Assembly: GCA_031275285.1 (NCBI GenBank)
Contig: JAISOY010000223.1
Coordinates: 1-45,872 of the forward strand
DNA length: 45,872 bases
DNA from: Bacteroidales bacterium
Lineage (GTDB): Bacteria; Bacteroidota; Bacteroidia; Bacteroidales; UBA4181
Direction: 5' to 3'
Below the pieces are notes generated by a model, which did not search any database, had not been told where the DNA came from, and was given only the letters and a program-made list of their open reading frames with translations. Made by a program: the position numbers and the translations under genes. Below are positions 17,282 through 25,850 of the stretch, piece after piece. Position 1 is the stretch's first letter; each line of letters opens with the position of its first letter.

Positions 17282-18139
17282 TTATTTAATTCGTTTCATT
17301 GTTCTCTTCCAGCGTCGCTTTCCGGTATACAGATCTTTTGATGACACAATCATAGACACACGTCCAATGATATACGCTTCCGGTATCAAACCTATATAAC
17401 GCGAGTCCTGCGAGTTCATTACATTGTCGCCTGCCATGAAGTACCAGTTTGTTCGGAAAGTATATTCAGGGGCAAGTGTATCATTGATGTATACTGATGA
17501 ATCTTTCAGCAACACTAATTGTTTAGTTTCATATACCATCTGTTTGTGGTACAGTTTGAAGTTTTCTGGTGTTAGCGTAATGGTTCTGCCTGCGGCAGGG
17601 ATATAAAACGGACCGAAATCAAAAACATCCCAGTCAAATGATTTATCAAATGCAACCGCTCTGATAATGACCGAATCAAGCGTCGAACGCCACTGCACCA
17701 ATTGCCTCTGTCCGGGTCTATAACCCAAAGTATCCGGCAACCCGCTAACATGATAAAAACCGCCGGCCGCCGACAAACTGTCGCCAGGGAGACCGATACA
17801 ACGCTTAACGAAAATTGTGTTCAGATTCATCCTGATGGTATCCCATGTATCACGGTAAGGAAAGTTAAATATCGTCAGATCATTTCTGTGTATTTTCCCT
17901 AATCCGGGAACTCGTTTTATGCGAGGATCCTCATGTTTTCCAAATCTCAAACTAGTAAAGATTCTTGCTCCGTATTTTAACTTTCCGGCCATAATAAAAT
18001 CACCGGTTGTTACCGTAGGCGCCATCGAATCGGATGGCACCCGGTAAAAATTGCACAGGAAAAGGCGGATCAACAGAGCCAAAAGCAATGACAGGAAAAT
18101 GTATTTAAAAACTCTAAGTATGGATTTAATTGTTTTCAT
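17282..18139 (-). CDS. lepB: Type I signal peptidase (S26)
   Basis: A 285-residue inner-membrane serine protease. One N-terminal membrane helix (about 10-30), then VPSDSMAPT with catalytic Ser38, RCIGLPGD with catalytic Lys112 just before it (VKRCIG), and GDNVMNSQDSRYIGLIP near 240 (boxes D and E). It cleaves signal peptides on the periplasmic side. It overlaps the Wzy_C/TPR gene by four bases (ATGA at 18136-18139) and is the last gene of the NVEALA operon, so it is probably a dedicated peptidase rather than the housekeeping enzyme. Confidence 0.85.
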   Translation of the reverse strand: MKTIKSILRVFKYIFLSLLLALLIRLFLCNFYRVPSDSMAPTVTTGDFIMAGKLKYGARIFTSLRFGKHEDPRIKRVPGLGKIHRNDLTIFNFPYRDTWDTIRMNLNTIFVKRCIGLPGDSLSAAGGFYHVSGLPDTLGYRPGQRQLVQWRSTLDSVIIRAVAFDKSFDWDVFDFGPFYIPAAGRTITLTPENFKLYHKQMVYETKQLVLLKDSSVYINDTLAPEYTFRTNWYFMAGDNVMNSQDSRYIGLIPEAYIIGRVSMIVSSKDLYTGKRRWKRTMKRIK

Positions 18140-19944
18140 TCAATATTTTCTCCTTTTATCAATTGTTTTGCGTCTAGTTGCATTTCACGTATGGCGGTTG
18201 ACATAACCTTGACCGGTTTTTCCAATAGTATTTTTGCAACATCCGTTGACTTATCTGTTTGCCCGGTTTCCTCATATAATTTCATAAGCAGATACAATGG
18301 ATAATGCCGGTTGGGAACAATCTGCGATGCGCGGATATAGGCTTCTTCAGCTTTTTGATACTCTTCCATGGCCTTAAAATTGTTACCCATGCAGTTGTAT
18401 ACCATGGGATCGCTGCCGTAATGAAGATATTGTTCGAATATGTGATTACTTTCGATGTGTTGTCCGGTTTTCGAAAGGCTTTGCCCGTATTCAAACAGAA
18501 ATTGTTTCTCGTGTTTCAAAAAAGGATGCCATTTTTTATAATGATCAACAACTGAGCCATAACCATTTGAATTATACAACATTTGAAAAGACATCCATTC
18601 CCTGTAAGCCTTCTTCTTGGGCAAAATCTGACATGAACTATAAATGGTGATGAACAGTATAATTATTAAACCAGCCACTTTTAGCCACGCCGGTAAAGTA
18701 AAATAAAATTTAGATGATGACGCAGAAATACCCAACAGAAAAACGAACAATATACATAGCGGCAATACACTGAATGGGTAGGAGAAAGCAGCGAAAACAA
18801 GAAAAGCCAACAAGGCACATTTTTCTTTTGAAGCTTGTGTACCATTACCCGAACAGAAAACACAAACGATGACGGCCATGAACAATGCCAACCCCACCCA
18901 TCCAATTTCCACCACCATTTGTACGTATTCATTGAAGGCATATTCTGGGCTGTCGGCTACCATCATCTGCGCCTCTGAACCTTTGCCTGAAAGGAAATAT
19001 TTCGCCTGTGCGTTGCCATACTCTGATGCAAAACGGCCAAACCCAACACCAAACAATGGATGTTCCTTAATTATTCCTGTGCTTGCCTGCCAGATAACCC
19101 AGCGCCCATCAGCAGAGTCTTTTTTCATTAAATATGTTCCTGCCAATAATGCTGCCAATAAAAAACCTCCGACAATTACAGCCGCTATCCGAATAGTATT
19201 TGTCGGCAGCTTACTGAAAACAAAATTTTTAATTTTTAATTGATAAGTTATAATTAAAACAGCCGCACTTCCTGCAATTGCAGCCAACCATGCAGCACGG
19301 CTCATAGCAGCGGGTAAGACAAGCAAGGCGACAAGAAATGTTATTCTTCCCAGCCAACATTTCCATGCAGGTAATGTTGTATCCAATGAATAGGCCAATG
19401 CTAAGGGAACACCCACTGCCACAAAACCAGAATATGGGCCGGGATTGAAAAACGATCCAGTAGTTTTATACAACCCGTGAAATGAACGGGTAAATCCGTA
19501 CAATTGCAGTAATCCCCAAAAGGCTTCGATCATAACAGCTATCAAAATAACGTCAAGTGCCAAACTTTTCAGTTGCCGGTTGGCGCAGGTAGTACGTATC
19601 ATCGCATACAAGGGAAGCATTAACAGGAACAGCCACCAATGCATGGATGGGTTACCATTAATTACATAATAATTTAACTCAATATAAGTCATAAGTAACC
19701 CCAATATGACATCCGTAAGATTTATCTTTATTTTCCAGAACAGTAACATCACACTCCAATACGACAACACTAAACACATGGCTATGGCAAACCAAAAATA
19801 TTTAGCAGTGATAACACCCTGCCATATGGATCTATCAATGAAAAAAACTGTTGAAATTACAAATGCAAGAGTAACAAAAAAGATGGCAAAGCGCAATGCG
19901 CTTTGCCATCTTTTTTTTGTCATTTTTTCAGTAGATAAAACCAT
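18136..19944 (-). CDS. O-antigen ligase-family (Wzy_C) membrane protein with C-terminal TPR
   Basis: 602 residues from the ATG at 19944; an ATG at 19923 (MTKKRWQ) gives 595 and is equally possible. About 12 hydrophobic helices fill residues 15-430, with PAAMSRAAWLAAIAG (near 208) and the large periplasmic loop DGRWVIWQASTGIIKEHPLFGVGFGRF (near 277-304) typical of Wzy_C proteins. Residues about 470-590 form TPR-like helices (GNNFKAMEEYQKAEEAYIRAS). The superfamily includes O-antigen ligases and protein O-oligosaccharyltransferases (PglL), so it may transfer a glycan to lipid or protein on the periplasmic side. The operon context suggests a link to the NVEALA product. The start region contains a perfect 19-bp hairpin. 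Confidence 0.7.
   Translation of the reverse strand: MVLSTEKMTKKRWQSALRFAIFFVTLAFVISTVFFIDRSIWQGVITAKYFWFAIAMCLVLSYWSVMLLFWKIKINLTDVILGLLMTYIELNYYVINGNPSMHWWLFLLMLPLYAMIRTTCANRQLKSLALDVILIAVMIEAFWGLLQLYGFTRSFHGLYKTTGSFFNPGPYSGFVAVGVPLALAYSLDTTLPAWKCWLGRITFLVALLVLPAAMSRAAWLAAIAGSAAVLIITYQLKIKNFVFSKLPTNTIRIAAVIVGGFLLAALLAGTYLMKKDSADGRWVIWQASTGIIKEHPLFGVGFGRFASEYGNAQAKYFLSGKGSEAQMMVADSPEYAFNEYVQMVVEIGWVGLALFMAVIVCVFCSGNGTQASKEKCALLAFLVFAAFSYPFSVLPLCILFVFLLGISASSSKFYFTLPAWLKVAGLIIILFITIYSSCQILPKKKAYREWMSFQMLYNSNGYGSVVDHYKKWHPFLKHEKQFLFEYGQSLSKTGQHIESNHIFEQYLHYGSDPMVYNCMGNNFKAMEEYQKAEEAYIRASQIVPNRHYPLYLLMKLYEETGQTDKSTDVAKILLEKPVKVMSTAIREMQLDAKQLIKGENIE
19876..19916 (-). promoter_or_regulatory. Perfect 19-bp hairpin inside the start of the Wzy_C gene
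   Basis: Arms 19876-19894 and 19898-19916 are exact complements around a 3-base loop; both ends are runs of A or T, so it looks like a bidirectional intrinsic terminator. On the minus strand it encodes KKRWQSALRFAIFF, the first codons of the ligase gene. It could attenuate transcription or block initiation. Confidence 0.6.
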
Positions 19945-20001
19945 ATAGTAGAAATATGCCGACTACATAATTAATACAGCTAAAGCCTGAAAAGAACTTT
20001 T

Positions 20002-20565
20002 TTAATCAATTATTGACATTTCTTCGAGTATTATTTTCTTGACGTTCGCTATCAAATTATTCATGCTATCAGGATGGGCGGGAACGAAATTATTTATGGT
20101 CATGTCGGGAAAAACAATACATGCATATGGATATCCCATAACATCGTAAATAGTGGATAGCGTATCCGTCGAACTGTAGACAGGGCAGGTTAATTTTGTT
20201 CTTTCTTTAAAGAAATAGACTTCTCTAGGTTTGTCCGCAGAAAGAATTACAAAAACTCTGTTTTCACCAATATTATTTTCCACATTTTTAACTGCATCAG
20301 AAAACATAGTTTCAAAGCAGTTACATGCTCCATGAGGTAATCTGAACATGACGTGGACAGAGTCAGCAACTATATCATGTATTGATAATTCGTTCTTCAA
20401 ATCAAATATTCGAACTATTTTTAAGGTGTCTTCCGACTTTATGTGAAGATTTTGATTACTGCTGGAAAGTTTGGGATATTTCAACTTCATAATCAGAAAA
20501 ATTCCCAGAAGAACTATTAATACGCCTAAACCAAAAAATAACAGTCTCGCTTTCTTCGTATACAT
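20002..20565 (-). CDS. Membrane-anchored redoxin-like protein with a CNC motif
   Basis: A 187-residue protein with one N-terminal helix (8-28) and a periplasmic thioredoxin-like domain. The place of the usual CxxC is taken by GACNC (Cys81 and Cys83) followed by a helix, and YPYACIVFPDMTI near 150 matches the cis-Pro/beta-strand region of redoxins. It might form or isomerise disulfides; the NVEALA peptide of this operon has four Cys. It is 57-78 bases before the Wzy_C gene. The fold assignment is by pattern only. Confidence 0.55.
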   Translation of the reverse strand: MYTKKARLLFFGLGVLIVLLGIFLIMKLKYPKLSSSNQNLHIKSEDTLKIVRIFDLKNELSIHDIVADSVHVMFRLPHGACNCFETMFSDAVKNVENNIGENRVFVILSADKPREVYFFKERTKLTCPVYSSTDTLSTIYDVMGYPYACIVFPDMTINNFVPAHPDSMNNLIANVKKIILEEMSIID

Positions 20566-20687
20566 AAATATAATAATTTATTATGTAAGCATCAGATGAA
20601 AATTTGAAAAAAAAGGATTGACCTTGACGCAGGATAATCAACTATGCTTCTGAACAGGTGTATGAGTGACATGGGAGGTGGACAAAA

Positions 20688-20715
20688 AATTATTTCTCTC
20701 ATTGGAAAAATAATT
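20688..20715 (-). terminator. Weak AT-rich hairpin after the propeller gene
   Basis: AATTATTT pairs with AAATAATT around 12 bases and is followed by TTTTG on the minus strand. It lies in the 243-base gap between the propeller and redoxin genes, which holds nothing else clear. Confidence 0.25.
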
Positions 20716-20808
20716 AAAATTTTACCAAAGCATTTTCAATTTTTCAAAAGCGGGAAGAATATGGAGAGATAAGAAACAGAGATACAATGCCATACGATAT
20801 TTTTCCCT

Positions 20809-21957
20809 TTATAACGTTGATTTTGTTACATACATAATTTGTAAAACAGGATTATCTCCTTCATCTTTGAACATGGAAGATATCATCCTTTTATTGTCTT
20901 CATTAATAGAATCAACCTCCAAAAGCATTAGAGTTAAATGTGGATAGAGCACACTTAATTGTTGATTAGGTATATTATATTTAACATTCATTCCTGATAT
21001 GATACCGATATTGTTGGCATATTCGATGCCTTTGGTGGCAACAGTCTCATTCTTATTTTTTAAATAAATGGAAGTACAAAGATAATTAATGCCTTCAATC
21101 CATTCTGTTATCAAAAAATTCCCTTTTTCTTCTACGTTGTATTTTCTTACCATTTGATTATTAGCTCCTCTTTCTACTTCAGGAAAATCAACAACCGTTT
21201 TCCGGCTAGGTTTCATCGACATATATTTTTCTACAGACCTGCCATCGAAATGAAATATATCATTCAAGTCTGGACACCACAGCCCGATTTGATCGTTCGG
21301 TAATTCGTAAAAATAAGACATACCTCCAATTTGAATGGGATAATCAGTATCTTGATTGATTAAATAATCACCTGGTTTTCCGGTTTCATCAACCTGCCAG
21401 ACACCCCATCTGTTATTGGGCATAAAATCTGGAGTATAACATAAAAAATTCCCATCCTGTATATTGATTATGTCTCTGATAATATCGCCTCCACTAAAAT
21501 CTGATATTTCCTTGATGAATTTACCGTCAAACGAATAATAAAGCATTTTTTTTGTCGGGCCATCATAAATAAGAAGGTTCTTTTTGTTTTTATCTATCAT
21601 GAATTTTGACAACTCTATATATTCACCCGGACCTCTTCCTTTCTTATTAATTTTATGGAGGAAGTTTCCATGGCGATTAAAAACAAGAATAGATGATGTT
21701 TTTGAGTCTTGAATAAAAAAACAATTATCAATAAAAAAAACACTTTTAATATTTCCAATCAAACAGTCAGCATTTGTTTCCAACTTGATAAAATTAACAG
21801 AATCTATATATTGGGTTATCTTGATTGCTTGCAAATCATTCATGTTAATCGTTGAAATGATAGTTCCAGAATCATCAATTGATATATTTTTTTTTCTATT
21901 GCATGAAAACATTATTATTGAAAGCAATACTATAAAAAAGAAAAAATAATTCCTCAT
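20809..21957 (-). CDS. 6-bladed beta-propeller lipoprotein
   Basis: 382 residues with a lipoprotein signal (SIIMFSCNRKK, Cys near 19). The rest consists of repeated blades with NHL-like features: FIDNCFFIQDSKTSSILVFNRHGNFLHKI, GRGPGEYIELSKFMID, LLIYDGPTKKMLYYSFDGKFIKEI. This is the Bacteroidota 6-bladed propeller family (DUF5128-like), regularly found next to NVEALA genes. It is likely a surface or periplasmic binding protein. It follows the NVEALA gene in the operon after a 210-base spacer with a strong hairpin. Confidence 0.75.
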   Translation of the reverse strand: MRNYFFFFIVLLSIIMFSCNRKKNISIDDSGTIISTINMNDLQAIKITQYIDSVNFIKLETNADCLIGNIKSVFFIDNCFFIQDSKTSSILVFNRHGNFLHKINKKGRGPGEYIELSKFMIDKNKKNLLIYDGPTKKMLYYSFDGKFIKEISDFSGGDIIRDIINIQDGNFLCYTPDFMPNNRWGVWQVDETGKPGDYLINQDTDYPIQIGGMSYFYELPNDQIGLWCPDLNDIFHFDGRSVEKYMSMKPSRKTVVDFPEVERGANNQMVRKYNVEEKGNFLITEWIEGINYLCTSIYLKNKNETVATKGIEYANNIGIISGMNVKYNIPNQQLSVLYPHLTLMLLEVDSINEDNKRMISSMFKDEGDNPVLQIMYVTKSTL

Positions 21958-21993
21958 AATATTAAAATCGGATTATAATTTAAGAGTTTGTTC

Positions 21994-22041
21994 AAACCTA
22001 CAAAAAGGGAGAGAAATATTTTTCTCCCTTTTTGTAGGTTT
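21994..22041 (-). terminator. 19-bp perfect hairpin between NVEALA and propeller genes
   Basis: Arms 21994-22012 and 22023-22041 are exact complements. The core GGGAGA...TCTCCC is flanked by AAAAA and TTTTT, so it can act as terminator on either strand. On the minus strand it comes 126 bases after the NVEALA stop and 36 bases before the propeller start, where partial termination would make more peptide mRNA than downstream mRNA. Confidence 0.6.
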
Positions 22042-22167
22042 AGTTTAAAAATTAACAGAAATAAATTAAAAAGTCCACTTGAATACACTTGTTTGATGTG
22101 TCTAATTTTACTTTATGTTGTTCAGATTACGCATTCCAGAAACAATTTCTTATTTGCTAATAATTTA

Positions 22168-22485
22168 TTATATTGCATCTTCACAACCGGCTTGATGGTG
22201 AGCAAAATCACAACTTTTTGAAGGGTTTGACATACAGCAATTATAGGACTGATATAATGGCCATGTTTTCCCATCTACCACGATATAACCAACTTGAACG
22301 GCTCGACTCTCCATATTGTAACCTTTTTTCACTAACACTCCACCTCCTTCAGTTTGCGCTAATGCTTCAACATTCGTCAAATCAAGATTAGGAAGAAAAC
22401 TAGTACCTATACCCAAATTGACGTTAAAAACTACTGCTGCTATAATAGCAACCACACCTACAAAGGAAAAAAAATTCTTTTTCAT
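22168..22485 (-). CDS. NVEALA-family peptide precursor
   Basis: 105 residues from the ATG at 22485 (an ATG four codons upstream is less likely because MKKNFFSF starts a standard leader). A hydrophobic leader (about 5-25) is followed by LDLTNVEALAQTEGGG, with the family hallmark NVEALA at 38-43. The remainder is a small domain with four Cys (83, 84, 92, 101). The family is short, secreted and of unknown function, and typically sits by 6-bladed propeller genes. Maturation near NVEALA-A/GGG would release a Cys-rich product of about 60 residues (inference). It has its own promoter and heads the operon propeller, redoxin, Wzy_C/TPR, signal peptidase. Confidence 0.8.
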   Translation of the reverse strand: MKKNFFSFVGVVAIIAAVVFNVNLGIGTSFLPNLDLTNVEALAQTEGGGVLVKKGYNMESRAVQVGYIVVDGKTWPLYQSYNCCMSNPSKSCDFAHHQAGCEDAI

Positions 22486-22562
22486 ACAAGAACACATTAA
22501 AAAATAATTATTTTGATAATTATAACATATATAAACAGTTTTTTAAGACTATTTTCGATTGA

Positions 22563-22594
22563 CAAAGGTAAATTATATAAATAATTGAAACAAA
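22563..22594 (-). promoter_or_regulatory. Promoter of the NVEALA operon
   Basis: On the minus strand TTTG (22591-22594), 20 bases, TACCTTTG (22563-22570): both Bacteroidota boxes are exact. It lies between the RND permease stop and the NVEALA gene, about 78 bases before the ATG. Confidence 0.65.
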
Positions 22595-22682
22595 AAGGAA
22601 TGTAGTAAATTACACCTTACAACAAGGCTATTTTCACCATACGTCAACTAAGAAAGATTAACCTTACGGGTACGTTTCTTAT

Positions 22683-25600
22683 TTATTCAACATTTTTTGT
22701 CTTTCCCACCCCTATAAACAGCGGCAGAAAACAGAACGTAGCAAAGACAGATAGCACTAACCCTCCGATAGTTCCTGCTGCCAGCGGAAACCAAAACGCT
22801 TCCTTAAAACCAATGATAAACGGCAGAAAACCTAATATGGTAGAAATCACAGTCAGAAATATCGGCCGCACTTTTGCATTCCATGCTTTGATATAAGCGC
22901 GAAGCCTACCGATTCTTGGATTATTCTTCAAAATATCGTTATAAGCATCCAGAATATAGATATTAGCGTTGATGGTCAGTCCGGATAAAAGGATGAAGGA
23001 GGCAAAGCCGCCCTGGTCAAAATTTAATCTGAACAGGTAAAAGGTCAGGAATACACCAATATAAGATATGGGAATCACAAAAAGAATACATAATGGTATG
23101 CTGAATGAATTAAACAGGATGCTTGCATTGAAATAGATAATTACAAAAATCAACAATAACAACAGGAATTGTTGGGTTTCTTCCTTTCCCCATCTCTGGT
23201 TTGTGTTTCCCGATTTGAAACTGTATCCCATGGGCAATATTTTGCCAAAGTTCTCTTTTGTTCTCTTTTGGAATCTTTCGCCCTGTTTAGCTGCTCCTAT
23301 ATAATCATATTGCAATACTAGCCGATATTGCTGATTTACTTTTGCTACTGTTTGTGGTGCCAGAAATCTGGCAATGTCTGCCAGTTCCGATATTTTGTAT
23401 TCAACACCGCTTACTTTCACCGGCATTGCGTTGAGACTCCATACATCATACTCTTTGTATTGCTGCGAGTGTAGTCTTATTTGTTCCGTTCCGCCGGACG
23501 TTGTTATTGCTCCGGCCCCTATTCCCTGCCCAAACAGGTCACCGATAGATGAACTTAATTGATATGGCCGGAGGTTTTCCTGTGCTAAACGTTCTCTTTT
23601 TATATCAAATTGAAATTCCTCATAATCATCTTTCATCCAGCTTCTTTCGTGACGTGTAGCTACCTCCTTAATTCTGTTGTTTTTCATTAAACTGTCTTTA
23701 ACCTGCCCAGCCCAATAATACAACTCATCATAGTTAAATCCATACATTTCGATATACAGATTGCCGGCGCTTTCTCTCATGGAGTTGCTGAATCCGTCTC
23801 CAACTCCGTATATTGTCCAGTCGCCCGAGCCTAATTGAATGCCAAGGGTAATCAGCTCGGAATAGAGTTGATAAGGAAGCCCGCTTTTATGTCCACCCGC
23901 AGTAAACCGAATAGTAATTTGCGCATTACGCGCATTGAACACCCTCGTTTGAAACTGCCTGATATCATGATACCGGCTTAAATGAATTTCTACCCGCTGC
24001 ACCAGATCATTGAGCTGTGCGATTGTGGTATTGTTCGGCATGGAAGCATTGACCGTAAGTGTAGTTTCCCCACGCTCTTCAAAATACGAATCCAAATAAA
24101 CCTTTTGTACAAAAAGACGGAGTGTTCCACCAAGAACATTGTCCGCATGTTTTTTGATTTTTTCCTTATAGGTTTCAGAACCGATGGTCTTCCGGTACAA
24201 TTTGCTCCACCGGCTGTTTTCGTCTATTTTGTCAGGCAGCATAAACACCGGAAGACCAAACGACAGGATGATAAAAACGATAAAAGCCGCCCGCCAACGC
24301 CAGATCAACCGGCACAACTTCTCATAAAACCGGTTGAACCGAATATGAAACCGTTTCCGCCAATTGATTACTTTTTCTTTTTTCTCCCGTTGCCCGATTT
24401 TCATTTTTTCGAGCAGGGCAGGAACTAAAAACAGGGCAATAAGCAACGATAATGCCAGATTGATAATAATAACCATTGCGAAGTCCTGCAAGTTCAGGCG
24501 CATTTTGTCGCTCATCAGGAATATCACCGACAACGAAGCAATAGTAGTGAGGGTAGCCGCAAGGACGGCAAGAAATACTTTCATGTTACCTCGCCGGATG
24601 ATCTGATCGGATACAATAATGGTGTTGTCGATGATCAGAGTCAGCGAAATGGTAATGCCTGCCAACGAATAAAGCTGCATCTCCAGTCCAAACAGCCGGT
24701 AAAAGATAACAGCAACGGCAACATTCACCACCAACGATATTACAATCAACAATGTGTATTTGATGCGCCGGTAGGTAATGAACACAAATATCATAAGAAT
24801 CAACAAAGTCAACCCAGAACGGAAATAAATTTTTTCAAGTTCGGTATTGATGTATTCGGTAGCATCATATACTATATGAGTCTCATATTCCTGTGGAAAT
24901 GAAGGCATAAGTTTTTCCAGTTCATCTTTTACTTTTTGTGCCAGTTGTAACTGGTTGGCGCTCTCTTCGGCAAAGATGTTCATGTAGATTGAATTCAGCC
25001 CGTTTATCCGGTAATAACTATTGGGTTGGGCTTCCACACGCTCGGTCTGCGCCAGTTCTTTCAAACGGACAATCTGTCCGTTGATCGATCTGATAACAAT
25101 ATTCTCCAAATCCTGTTTTTCCACGTTTTGTACACCTGTACCCAGTGCCACCCGTATCCATTGTTTTTCCCCCTGTTCCGTATCTATCGTTCCTATGCCC
25201 AGAAATTCCCTGCCTAAATATTTACTGATAGCGCTGGTTATGTCGTTTACGGTCAAGCCAAGTACTTCAAGCTTCCGGTAGTCGTATTCTATCTGCCATT
25301 CCATAGGTGTGGCGCCTTCCACGCTGATGCTGTACACGCCGTCTACCTGCGACAGTTTGGTTTTGATTTGATTCTCGGCAAACTGCTGTATTAACAAAGG
25401 GCTTGCTGGCGCATTAATGGTATAGCTTAGAAATGGCCTGCTGGAATTATCATCCGATCTCCCAACGGATATGGAAGGATATCCCACACCGGAAGGCAAT
25501 TGTGGCCACGCTTGCCGGATAATAGTGGATACCTCAAAGCGCGCGACATCAATATTTGTGTGTTTATCAAATTGAAGGTTAATGTTTCCACCATTCTTAT

Positions 25601-25850
25601 AAGAATTGGACGTAATGTTCTGTATGCCTTTTATCCTGCTGAGCATCGCTTCCAATTTGGAGGTTACCTCCATTTCCACAATGCGCGGTGAATTGCCATA
25701 CATGGAAAAATTGATGCTGATACGAGGCAGGTTCTGCGACGGCGAAAACTTTACCGGAAGCTTCGGAACCAAAGCAATACCCACTATCGCCAGACATACG
25801 AAAGTGAGGATAACGGAAAAGGATGATATTTTAAATTCTGGTTTGTTCAT
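22683..25850 (-). CDS. RND efflux permease, second of two
   Basis: A 1055-residue AcrB-type inner-membrane pump: one N-terminal helix, a large periplasmic loop (about 40-330), a block of helices (about 335-480), a second periplasmic loop (about 550-860) and a final helix block. In TM4 the proton-relay site reads LIIDNTIIV, i.e. Asp-Asn rather than Asp-Asp, as in many RND proteins outside Proteobacteria. The loop between TM6 and TM7 is short. It differs strongly from the other permease of the operon (27421-30525), so a mixed pump as in MdtBC is plausible. ATG overlaps the stop of the TolC-like gene (25847-25850). Confidence 0.85.
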   Translation of the reverse strand: MNKPEFKISSFSVILTFVCLAIVGIALVPKLPVKFSPSQNLPRISINFSMYGNSPRIVEMEVTSKLEAMLSRIKGIQNITSNSYKNGGNINLQFDKHTNIDVARFEVSTIIRQAWPQLPSGVGYPSISVGRSDDNSSRPFLSYTINAPASPLLIQQFAENQIKTKLSQVDGVYSISVEGATPMEWQIEYDYRKLEVLGLTVNDITSAISKYLGREFLGIGTIDTEQGEKQWIRVALGTGVQNVEKQDLENIVIRSINGQIVRLKELAQTERVEAQPNSYYRINGLNSIYMNIFAEESANQLQLAQKVKDELEKLMPSFPQEYETHIVYDATEYINTELEKIYFRSGLTLLILMIFVFITYRRIKYTLLIVISLVVNVAVAVIFYRLFGLEMQLYSLAGITISLTLIIDNTIIVSDQIIRRGNMKVFLAVLAATLTTIASLSVIFLMSDKMRLNLQDFAMVIIINLALSLLIALFLVPALLEKMKIGQREKKEKVINWRKRFHIRFNRFYEKLCRLIWRWRAAFIVFIILSFGLPVFMLPDKIDENSRWSKLYRKTIGSETYKEKIKKHADNVLGGTLRLFVQKVYLDSYFEERGETTLTVNASMPNNTTIAQLNDLVQRVEIHLSRYHDIRQFQTRVFNARNAQITIRFTAGGHKSGLPYQLYSELITLGIQLGSGDWTIYGVGDGFSNSMRESAGNLYIEMYGFNYDELYYWAGQVKDSLMKNNRIKEVATRHERSWMKDDYEEFQFDIKRERLAQENLRPYQLSSSIGDLFGQGIGAGAITTSGGTEQIRLHSQQYKEYDVWSLNAMPVKVSGVEYKISELADIARFLAPQTVAKVNQQYRLVLQYDYIGAAKQGERFQKRTKENFGKILPMGYSFKSGNTNQRWGKEETQQFLLLLLIFVIIYFNASILFNSFSIPLCILFVIPISYIGVFLTFYLFRLNFDQGGFASFILLSGLTINANIYILDAYNDILKNNPRIGRLRAYIKAWNAKVRPIFLTVISTILGFLPFIIGFKEAFWFPLAAGTIGGLVLSVFATFCFLPLFIGVGKTKNVE

